Origin: Macropodus opercularis
Taxonomy: Eukaryota > Chordata > Actinopteri > Anabantiformes > Osphronemidae
Assembly: GCA_030770545.1 (NCBI GenBank)
Contig: CM061109.1
Span: forward strand, 15,794,001 to 15,858,000
DNA length: 64,000 bases
Direction: 5' to 3'
A model generated the notes under the pieces. The model had not been told where the DNA came from. It saw only the letters and a program-made list of their open reading frames with translations, and ran no database searches. Shown one piece after another: positions 26,601 through 38,612 of this stretch (the first letter of the stretch is position 1; every line of letters begins with the position of its first letter). Both the position numbers and the translations under genes were made by a program.

Positions 26601-29600
26601 AAAATGTTTATGGGTGATGAAAAGATGGCTACCTTTCACAAAAATAACACAGAAGGAAGCAGACTAAAGCGATTATAGGCTGAAATGTGAAAAAAACACA
26701 CAGTCCTGTCGTAGCTTTCACTAATGTTCATTTTCTGAAAGGTCACAGAGCATTTGGACTCAGCTAAACTGTCAGTGTGTTCGGCTGCTGCTGCTGACTA
26801 GACACATGTTGGGTACTTACCCTCTTATTGGCCACGCAGATGATCCTGGCATAACAGCAGATCATCAGGAAGATGAGGCTGAACAGAGGCACGTACCATC
26901 TGAAAGCAAAGACAGAGTTTTAAAGTTATCTTAAAACTGTACAAAGAAAGTAAAGTAATTCAATTTCCAGGCCACAAGTACAGTGTCATGTCGTTGTGCA
27001 GTTGTAGTTACACCACAGTAGGACCTAATAGCAGGTCTAGTGTCCAAAGCTTTGATACTTGAGTCTAAACGGATTAGAGCTCAGAATTAGATTTTAAAAC
27101 GAGATTTGCTCTCCAGGATCGTAATCTGAGAAGGTTACAATTAAATATGACTTGCTGTGGACAAGGCCATGTTCCGATCTGATGTTTCACGTAAAATCCC
27201 AGTTAGTCAAATTTAAATTCTTGTACATCACAGAGTGTGAAAACAATCTTCTTGTTGGTCTAAAAATAGCTGTTCTACTTCATAAGGACACAATGATTGA
27301 ACTCTAGTACACTAGCCTGCACATTTAAGTGTATGTATGCATAGCTTACTGGACCACGCCAACGTGTTCCAGTCTCAGAGTATGTACTGTACATAAACAG
27401 TACATTAAGGAATAGCTTAACTCAGTAGCTCTTCCAAGGTGCTGAGTTAAGCTGAGAACAAAAGATAATACCTGTAAAGTCACAACACCGGAAATGCATG
27501 GCATTCCTATGGGATGATAGGTTGACAATCACAGCAGGCACGGGGGGAATAACATGTCAGGTATTTCTGAGTGGATGAAAGCAAGCAAGACGGCGAGAGA
27601 AATAAAGGTGGTAGAGTGGCAGCTTTGTGTTACGTAACCTCTTGGGAGGTGATGTAAGCACCGAGGAGTTTCAGCCTCTCCCCGTAATCACAAAACAGAC
27701 CTTTGTCTCACTTTGATGGACAGGTTCCTGGCCACCACTTGTCAGTTCAGCCTCAGTAACTCTGAGCATTTGAGACCTTGCTGCGCGACACCCAAGTCCT
27801 CCTGAGCACCTGGCACCAAGCACAGCGACGTGATGCGCATATTGGATTATGCAGAGGAAGAACATCGGCAGTAATTATAGGCCTACTCATGATTCAGGAG
27901 GAAAAAAAGTTCAAGTGACATTTAAAATGGAGTGAATTTCTCTCTGACCCATAAACACAGGGGCACACGCAGTTTCAAAAAGAAAACGGATTGGGACTAC
28001 ATGTTCAGCACTGTGCTTAAAAAGTCCTTGGCGTGTGTGATGAAAACTGCAGTTTTTAGCAGCATCTCAAAAGACACATTTTAGGTCTTTGGCCTAATTT
28101 AAGTTTGTCCGAACTTGTCTTCTTTGCCTGGGAACTGAAAGGACTGAACATCATCAACTATAACTTTTGTTGCCAAGGGAATTGGCGGTGGTAGTTTCAC
28201 AGCAGGAACACGGTACAGGAAAAGGCGGCTTTATACATGCGTCGCCACATCTGGCAGGGAAGATCAATATACAAAGAATCCCCGCTTCGAACAAGGGCGC
28301 GAGTGCTTGTGTACGTGCACATCCACACAGGTTCAATAATGGCATGGGACAATGATGAAAGTGTTTCAAGGCAAATCTGTCTGAGCGTCACCTCAGAGTG
28401 ATTTAATAACCCGCTTTCTGAAATAAACAGCGTCCAATTACGCCAGCGCACGTCCCATTAATGACGGAGAGACAGGGTGGAGGGTGGCCAGTTTGGCGGA
28501 GAGGGGAAAGGAGGGGGTGGCCTTTTTAACAATAGTGTGGGGGGGATGGGAGTGAGAGGAAGAGAATGATGGGCGGCAGCTACAAAGTGCTCTAATTAGC
28601 ATGATAATGATCTGCCATTAGAGTCCGCTGTGCTCTACAGCTGAGCACTACCCGGAGAGAGCAAGAGCAAATGGGAGATGAGTGAAAGAATGAGAGAGAG
28701 GGAATGAAATAGAGCCAAAGAGAGATAGAGAAGGTATCGAATAGGCAGAAGATGATAAAAGTGAAGACAAGAATAGAGGTGAGGATGGAAAGGTCGATTG
28801 ATGACAGCAGATTGTGGGTCAAGACCAGAAAGAGCAGAAATAAAAGAGAAGCACCAGATGATTAAAACAGAGCGAGAGGGATAAGGTCACAGTGAAAATG
28901 AAGGAAACAGGAGAAAGTAGTGTCAGCCCACAGATGGACCACAGAATGATGGATAGAAAGACAGACCGATAAATGCAGACGGGGCTTCAACGGTTTGTGA
29001 AAAGGACTACAATGAGAAAGGGTGGATGGAAGGCTTGAAACTGGCAGAAAGACGCGCACAGATTCAATCTCTCGGCCTCAGCCTGGCCTTCCCTCCGGTA
29101 CTGCTCTGAAGTGAAGAATGAGGCTTGGATGAAAGAAGCTTTAATTGAAGTGCTCGGTGGGAGATGAGTGGAGCAAGGGCCCGTCTATGCCGGTTAGCGC
29201 TCAAGTGCAGCCGTCAACTTTCACCTACAAGATCCTACTGCTGAGTTTAAGATCACGAACTACTTGTTAAACCACATACACAAGGACAGGACAACCCAAG
29301 AGACACGAAGCCTGGATGAGACACAAAGAGCAGAAAGAGCCGGGTGTGTGTAGGGAGTGTATGGCCAGATTTTAAAAGATGAGAAGTTAACAGAAATCAA
29401 GACGAAAATTCCACTTCTTTAAAGCTGGAAGCATTAGCATACTCATGGAGATTTGTATTCAACATATACAACATGCTGCGTTCACACCACAATCACTACA
29501 CCCAAAACAAAGATGGGGCTATTGGTGATGTCATGCAGGTGTCTGACCGTGCAGGATTATTAAAGTCACCTGACTTTGTGGGATACACAGTTCGGAAACA

Positions 29601-32600
29601 TTTTTGATAACCTATCCAACAGATGTGGAGTCATCAAATTGGCAAAGCAACATTGTCACTGCTACACACAGAGCCACACATTATACGCTTTCATCTGCGA
29701 AAGCTGTTTTCTGTGTTTGTGTCTGAGCAGGTCCCATGCGAACCCATGGAGGCGACTCAGCTGAGCTTGAGCGCTTCCGACTGCTGACTCAAGCACTGAA
29801 ATTCTGATCTTCCGTCACACAGCCCTGTCCTCCGCCTTTCATTCTCCTTCCTGTTTCACACCCTCCTCCTCCGAGCCTCTCCTCCTCTGTCCTGTCCGCT
29901 CTGATGAAGACACAGTACAGTGCGTGGGCAGAGATGAGGGCAATCTATTTCGCCGACTCTCCTCTCTGCACCACTGTCCCCCATATGTCTCTCTTCCCAC
30001 CTTTTCCACTTTTCACCATTAATACTACAACCTCTGCCCTTCTGCGCTTTTCCCAGCAAGCTGTCAGCAGCAAGTGTGTGTTTGAGCGCATGTGATTTTT
30101 TTTCCTTGATGGGTGCTGCCTTGGCCTCTAATCTCTAGTCTGGTTTGATGTAATTAGAGCTAATGAAGATTCCCTGATCCTGTGAGTAGCTCGTCCCCCT
30201 GGGCTATGACAGTGTGGAAAACCAGAAAGAGCCAGGGAGCAGAGGATCACAGATAAAAGAGACACAGGCTCGTTTAGCACAGCTGATTGCTGTGTGTTCT
30301 TCTGCGTGTGCGTGCAGTGTGTGTTTGCCTTCGTGGGTCTTTCTGCGTATGGTGTGCTTATTTGTTTAGAAAGATTGATTCCCTGCTGATGCTGCGAGCA
30401 GCAACGCGATTACCTTGGCACACGACAGAGTGTTGTTGTGTGTGCATGTGCGTTTGTGGCTTGTGTGCGCGAGCGTCTCCACCGGAAGGTTGGCAGAGCG
30501 CTTGCAGACTCTGGGCCAGTTGCTGAAAACAGTCGACAGGCATAATCCTTCATAGCCATCCTAAACACTTAAACACACAGTGTAGCAACTACCCTAAATT
30601 TGACAAGACAAAAGCAGATACAACCACATTTGCACATGCACACACACACATTTTGGCCTAACACCAAAAAGACAAAAAAACCCTGTGGGCTCCCATGACA
30701 TGCAGCACTTCACATTTCCCCACAGAGACAACCTTCCTCCCTCTCCCTCCTCCCCATCTCCCCTAGTAGGGGAAGCTTTGATGGTGGCACTGAAAGGGTC
30801 TACTTACATCCCAAATCTCCAGGCTACGTGACCGTCTGTGATCCAGCTGGGGGAAGAAAGAGAGAGCGATGAGGGGGTTACAAAGGAAAGGGAGAGCGTG
30901 AGCGGAAGAGAGACTTGTGTAACTGCGGAGGGGAAAAGCTGTGCAGCTGTAGCTATTAATAAGCCCAGAGTGGAAAGAGAGCGCCGAGCCCGGAGATTAA
31001 GGCTCTGTCCCAATTCTCATTCCACCGCCTCCTCTCTTTGGCCTCTTCCCCTTTTCCTCACCCCCTTAACTACCCTGCAAACAAATAATGCGTTTTTATT
31101 CACCATAAGAACTGACGCCCGTGAGGGGGCATCTTACTTGTGTTGATAATCGCCAGTTTTTATCACATTAAACCTTTTGATGGAAGGAGCCTGTCTAGAG
31201 CTGGAATGAGGCCAACGCCGTGGCCCTTCATGAAAGGAAAGATAGAACTGAAAATAAACTGTTGCTGGATGACAAATAAATGGTGCCGCGGCAGGATTGT
31301 TGTACTTACCACCAGGCTCCTGCGGGGCCGTAGTAACCCTTTAGCAGGGGCAAAGAGGCCATGACCAGAGGCACCCCCCACGCCATCAGATGGTAGGACC
31401 TGATAAAAGGCAGACATTTATTTCATTATGACCACAGGGAGCAGGGAGCTTTGCCCCTGAGAAAAAAACCCTATTACTAAATCAATTCTTTTCTTCTTCA
31501 GCTCGTTCCTGCCTTGGCACTCACACTGGGGTCATTTTTCAGGTGCAGACAAATGCCTATACAGCCAGACTGCCAATTACTCATGGTAATATAAAACCAT
31601 AATTACCATCAGTGCTGTGGAAAAGATGATTTGCAGAGGACTCGTTTGCCTCAAAGCCACAAACAGGATCTAGAGCTTTGCTCAGCTGGTGCTACTGGCT
31701 AATAGATTTTAGGACAGTTCTGGGTAAATTGTGTCAGTAAAATATGAACAGGCTACTTTTATAGCGAAGCATTTAGGAAAAATTGAGAGCCTCATATTGG
31801 CCATCTCTGGTGGCCATCAAAGAAGCCTGAAATATATCAGGCACTGAACATGCCTGTGTGAGTGTGTGTGTTTGTGTGTCTGACAGATGAGGTGTGTGTT
31901 CTAGTGTCCTGGCCGTCGGTGTGGTCGTCAATACTTTATAGAGCGTACAGCATCGCCTAGTCAATAGAGTGGAAGTCCTGCCCTGACCTGCTCCAAGTGC
32001 GGTCAATTGAGCAGTGGCGACACAGCTGACACACACTCAATCCCTCTTGAATTGTGCACCACACACGCACACGGTCTCTATTCCACCGGGGCACTCTGTA
32101 TTCCCCCATTCTACCCCTATCTGACAGACAGCAGTGAGAGTGTGTGGGAGGTGGTGGAGAAAGATAGACGGCTAGTGGTATATATAGAACAGTGGGTAGG
32201 AAAGAGATGTATGAAATGTAGAGATGCAAAGAAAGAAGCTATAGATTGAACACAACAGCGAGTGCGATTAAAAATGAGAAATGTTTAAAATGCTAAAAAA
32301 AGACGGCAACTGAGTGAGGAGCATAAGAGAGACAGACAAAGAGAGAGAGAGTGTGCGTGGTGGTGAGAGGATACAAATGGTGAAATCAGTGCTGCCAGCC
32401 CGACTGGTGCGGAGAGGAGGGGGCTTGTCAGGAAATCAATGTTGAGAGCTCGCAGACCCACTAACACACGCGCCGCAGCGCATCCACCACACGCGCACCG
32501 CTTTGAGAGGAAGATGACGAGGTCCGGAGCTGCGCGCAACATGGGCTTAATGAGGCGCAGCAGGACCGCTCTGCACTCTGCATTTCACGCACCTGCACAC

Positions 32601-32765
32601 ACGCACGCACGCACTCCGACGGAAATCTCTCTCAAGGTTCAATCTCATTTCTTACCGCCTTACTCCTTTTTTTTCGCACCCTCTGTCTTCAGCTTCGGCG
32701 CTCTCGCTGTCTGCCCTCAGCGCACACCACATTCAGCCTGCCTAGATCCGTCCTTCAAACGCACG

Positions 32766-32818
<53 letters not shown>

Positions 32819-35800
32819 CCCATCCTCTCTTGCATCCACTTCAATCACTCTTAGATCATCCAGGCTCCGTTCTTCATCTCCCCTGGCGATTTGTTCATTC
32901 ATAAACCATTACCTCGTGCTGTCAATGTGTGTGCGCGTGCGTGTGCAAGGGGGGGTTAGGGGCCTGAGGGGTAATTGTGCATGCAAGCAAAGCCACCAAC
33001 CCGCCTGCCTAAACACTTATCTATAAGCAGCCAACACATCCTATGTCTTGCCTTTGCTTTTAATCATTAAAACGTGTTTTCCCTTCTCATCGCGTGTCAC
33101 CAACCACAAGAAGAAGACATATCCTCCTCCCAGCTCACTGTTTCTGATCTTAGGGGGTGTTAACACAGACTTGAAAATTTGCTGACGCACCAGGAGGACC
33201 GTTGGTGGGGGAGTGGAATCCGACGTTGTGCTGGGATGTTTTGTTCAGGACAAAGTGATGTCATTTAGCAGGGAGCTGCGTTGGCCAATCATTTACATGC
33301 TGGAGCACATTCCTGAGGGACTGCTTTGTAACGCCAATGCTGTGTTTCCGCTTTTTCACTCCATATTATCACGTCATCAACAGGGACTGTCATAAGAATT
33401 TCCATGCCTTTCACTAATCACCGTGCTCTGTTTTGGCATTTAATAAGAAATCTGTTCCTCCAACTCGAGATCCTGATTCGTATTTAATTTGTTTCACTGG
33501 TACATCACATCAAACAACCTGCCCACACCAATGCAGTCCAATATGTGATTTTAACACACGTACAAGCTGAACAGAGGTTAACAGCTGTATTTATAACAAA
33601 GAAGTGAGTTTTGGCTCCTTTTGCCCAGCTTGGTTTTTGGGCATCTGTCTTTACAGCCAACCAACCCCTCACATACAAATGGGTAGGAGGGATGTGCACA
33701 CTGAAGCACATCTACTACAACCAAGAACAAATAACATAACTTAGACGCCCACAAAGATTTTCTGTCTAGATCGTGTGCCTGTGTCATAGACCTGTGCTAG
33801 GATAGAAACTCGGGAAAATACCTCACACACACAAGCAAATTCACACTTGCACTGTGGAGAGTGCTCATGGGAGTTTGAGCGACAGAAACATAGAGCCGCA
33901 AAGTGTGAAGATGGGTGCGCACGCACACACACACACACACACACACAAGCGCACTTAACGGCTGACACTCACTCCCTTTTCAATTAGAGCGTCGGCTGGC
34001 TGGAACAGAAAAGGAGGAGGAGGACGAGGAGGGGGGGGGTTGTCAATGCTCTGCAGGAAGACACATGCTCTGGTAGACCAAACACATGTACACACATAAA
34101 CACACCCGCACACACAGGAAGCAGCTACAACGAAATAAAGATACTTGTATATACTTTTAAGCACACTACTTGAAATAAATGACACATCATCTGTATCCTA
34201 GGAGGTAAACTCAAATCACCAAAGTGTTAGTTGTAGCTCCAAGCTGCCTACTCACATTTCGTATCTCTTGGTGCTTATTTCTCTGACCAGGTTGAGGTAA
34301 AGGTTCAGAGTGATGAGGCAAACCCATGTCAAGGCACTCCAATCTGCAGAAGCACACACGCAGAAAAACAGCAAGGTCAAAATACAACACAGATCCCTGC
34401 CACACAGCATGCACCTAAAACGTGTGTCCTAATACACACATTAGTGTGTGTGCGCGTGCACATGTTCTACTTTTTGATAAATGAAGGCCCATTCTGCAGT
34501 AATATGAGGGAAACCTGTGGCTTAGGGTGATGGATGAGAGAGGGGAGCTCAGAGAGAGATAATGATGAACTGTGGAAAAGCAGAGGGAGATAACGCAGGG
34601 GTAGGCGCAAGAAATGAAGAAAGGAAGGGGAGAGCACGGTGCAGGATACTGGGAGAGCGGGGGTGACCAGAGTGGACTAGCTCGAGTGTAAAGATACGAA
34701 AGAAAAGAAGAAATGGAGAAAGGAAAAGGAAGGCCCAGTCAGCAGAAGAAGAAAAATGAATGGATTTTACAGAGACAATGAAGAGAGTCTCGAAAGCTCG
34801 CTTCCCTTTTCTGCCCTTGCATTCAGCCCTTCCTTTATGTGTGTGTGTGTGTGTGTGTGCTAGTGTTGACAGGACGGGCTGGGCAGGTCGCAACGGCGAT
34901 GAATTCTCTGAACCACATACGAACTCCTCCCATGCACACACACAAACAAACACACACTCCTTTTACACTTAAGGAGCGTTTAGGAATAGCATGAAGTGAA
35001 AAAAAGGAGACTGACTGTCTTTGTCATCACAATAAATCACATCGTTGTGATAGCAAACATATCTTACGTAACCACTCAGCAGCTGAAGCTTTGATTTAAT
35101 TTGACATCACATCGCTCAGCTTCAACACCTGTCCTGACGCTGCGCCTGCTACCGTATTCTTTTATTTCAAACACATTTCATAAAATTTTATTGGTTGAAG
35201 TTAAAAGCAGAGCTGTGCAATGTGGCTCCCACTAGACTCGATGTTTTGTAACAGAACAAACTGCCGGTTCAGCCGGTGTTTATGTACAGCCGTTTGTCCT
35301 CAGCGTGAGCATCCTCATGATAAACTGAGGTGACACGCACGAACCCTGCAGCACTAACTCACTGCCCATTACCCTGTTTCCATCTGAGTGTGTGTGTGCA
35401 TCCGCCTGCAAAGCCAATAACACAAGCCTCGTGAAGTGTCGTATTAGGAGCCAGTCCTAACTAAGAATCCTTATGCTAAACAGGGCTTAAGGCAATGTAA
35501 TTGCAGCAAATGCCAGCAAAGCAAATAAAACCAGGATTTTTATTGTAAAACGAATCCTGCCTCATCAGTAGAAATTACAAAGAACTCTTTCCATTTCCCC
35601 CCCTATGTGTGTACCATAGATACTTTGATTAAACCAATTTAAACTCGATGAAGAAACAAGCATGCATTTGGTTGGAAGGATATATTACGAGTAGCTGCAA
35701 TAGGACAATAACTATAGAGACTGGTGCTACACAATTGCTCTGGGTGTGGTATGTAGAGGTGTGTGAATACTTCAAAATTACGTGGAGGTTTAACCAATGG

Positions 35801-38581
35801 GTTAACGCCCATGACAACTGAAATAATCCATATACTTAGTTTGAGGATACATTTCTAAAGGCTCTCAGTGAAAGATTGTGCAATCAGTGCATACAAACAT
35901 ACAAAACAAAATGATGCTATATGATTTTTCATGTTGATAAATGTCTAATAGCTTTAATGTGTTAATGTGCAGTGAGTAGTTTTGTCTTACCAAAGTAAGT
36001 TAGCCACCAGGCCTGGAAGTTACAAAGAGATCCCTCTGGACGAGACTCGCCCTGTAGAGGGACAGATGGAAGGAAGGAAAGGAGACACAGTAACATTTTC
36101 AGAAATCTTTAAAAAAAAAAAAAAGCTCCTTTATATGTGTTTAGTGAAACAGACAAGAATAACTCACCATGACATATGCTACACTGTCAAAAAAAGCTGC
36201 TACAGTCAGGCTGAGAATCATCTTCTGTAGAAAATGAGAAAAAGACATGAAGGGGGATTCTCTAAAAGAACAGCCCTAGTAAAAATGCCAATGCATTTAT
36301 ATTCACGAACAGAGGAGGGCAAATTATAGATCAAATGATCACTGATGTGGCTGACAGCTTGGCATGCGACGTCCCCGGTGACAGCTTGGTGAAAATATCA
36401 GAGGAGTGAGTCCCCTTAATTCATTCTATAGAAGCTGCACTCAGTGTGTTTTTATGAATTGAATCAATAATCTGTGTGGTACAGAATTTAGAGAGGAAAT
36501 TTCCTACGCAAGTCAGGTCAGTCAGTAACTATACCTAGAAGTGTGGCCATGGACCATATACAAAAAACAGACATTCTTTCAGGTGTTTCAGATCACAGCG
36601 TTGATCCTACCAGGCCTACAGAGGACGAGCAGGGGGAGGAGGAGGAACACAAAAAAGTGCAGTACAGCCAAAGAGCATAAACACTACTGAGTGATGCATA
36701 ACCTTTGTGAGGTGATGAAGGTAAGGACAGGGTTTATGAGATATAAGAGGAGGAAGAAGGAGATCAGGAGGAGGAAAGGCCATTCTATGTGACCTGGTCC
36801 AGACGTAATAGGATCCATCAGAGCTGCACATTAAGCTGTCATTTAATTTTATTTACAGATTATGGGGAACCCATGCAGCTCTGCTAAACCCGACCACCTT
36901 CAAAAACAAAAACTATACTTCAGAGTATCCTCCAACAACCACTAGTTTACTGTACGCAAATTAAATTATTTTGGGCCAAAAATATTTACAGTATGTGAAA
37001 AAAAACACAGCTGAGTAATATTTTTCAGAGTATAATGAATACTATTAATGCAAATCGCTTTATTTAGAGAGGGGGGAAGCACAAGACAGCAGCCATTATC
37101 ACAGAACAACCATGAGTCAATTAACTCCACAACTGATTAATCTGTGCATTTTAATTGGGTTCAATTATGCCAAGATTTGCCGTGGCTAATTGAACATATT
37201 TTCATTGCAATAAAGCAAATAGAAATTTGAAATGGACTGGACATTGTAGTGTACAAATTTACCTGAGCTAAGGAGTGATACCGACGAAGCAGCCAGATCA
37301 CAAACAGCATGAAAAGACTGAGGAGAGAGAAGAAAGACAAAAACATTAGGTTCCACACTAATTGTTGGAGAAATAATTTGAGCAAAGCAGGTCATTTATT
37401 GCCGTAATGATGATGTTGTCTATTGCACATAAACACATCCTAACAACCTACACAGTGTCTTTAGTAACCTTTACTCCTGTTTAAAAAAAGCGGATTCTTT
37501 TTAGGGTGCAGCGAGATGACTGATAAAGAAGGAATCTAGTGAAACCTGCAGATTTGTCAGAATACCTGCTTGCCTAACTCGCTGCAAAACCAAGTGACCA
37601 CGAAGCAAAAGCTTAAAGCCAGTAAACATAGATGTAGCTTATGAAGTCGCTAATACACGCTGTGTCCAAAACTATAAATACTGGAGCAAGTGGGACAACA
37701 TCCAAAGACATTAAGTTGCCAATACATTAATTTTCCTTGTGCTGAGGTTTGCCTTTAAAATTATAGCTCAATTAGGATGATGTGTCATTCTACAGTTCAC
37801 AGTCCTGAGATAAATACTTTTGCTAAATTAGAAAACAGGATTTTAAATGCAAAGCTTCAACACAAATGCTGCCTTTACATCTACCACATTTTATAAATCG
37901 CACAGATTTAGATGTCCGGACAAAAAGTTCTGACCTACAAGGTGTGGCAAGTATAACAACAGTGGAAAACACAGACTCACGGACATTGGCACAACCTAAC
38001 AACAAAATATCTTAACAAATAAAGAAGCTCGCCAAACTATTAATTATTACGAGGGTTACTGTAAATTATTCTGCATAGGTTAATTTTACAGTTGTCTCTT
38101 CAACTACAATCCCTACACACATCCATGAAAAACATTACTGAGGTCTATCAGTAATGTCACACACCTAATGATGACACGCCTAACAATGACATTCAGACAT
38201 ATCAAATTAAGCACAGAACGTAGCTGTACTTGTCTGAGAAAGGTTAAACTATTGTGCAAAATAATACCAAGGTTTGAACACAAAGAATTAGAATGGAAAG
38301 AGTGATTGTAAATAAATATTTACCATCCTATTAAAGAGAAGGTTCCTGTGGCTCGTTTTACTGCTAAAATCACCGTCTGTAAACCAGAAACAATGTATTA
38401 CTGAATGGCTCCTTTCCATAAACAATGAACATTGCATCAAGAACGAGTTGTGTTACTTACTCTGTGTACATTTCTTAGCGCTGTCAAAACTTGTTGGGAA
38501 TACTCTGCTATTATCATTATAATCATAAGCTTAGAAATCACTGGGTTGAAAAGACTGCTATTTGTTTCAGCATCTTCTTAA

Positions 38582-38612
<31 letters not shown>

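Larger units (their letters stand above)
26900..30807 (-). other. Receptor intron 8
   Basis: No exon seen. Three AT/homeodomain-motif-rich blocks (about 28381-28470, 28561-28640, 30105-30200) and a mixed block about 29095-29230 resemble conserved non-coding elements. Purine-rich DNA lies at about 28655-28920. Confidence 0.55.
31400..34255 (-). other. Receptor intron 6
   Basis: No exon seen. Contains a possible CNE at about 31555-31640, (CA)n at 32769-32816 and another at 33923-33947. The 195-codon plus-strand open frame 32439-33026 crosses the CA repeat and is not credible. Confidence 0.55.

Noticed and set aside
32439..33026. 195-codon plus-strand open frame
   Set aside because: Contains a Thr-His repeat from (CA)n; flanks have no conserved protein features.
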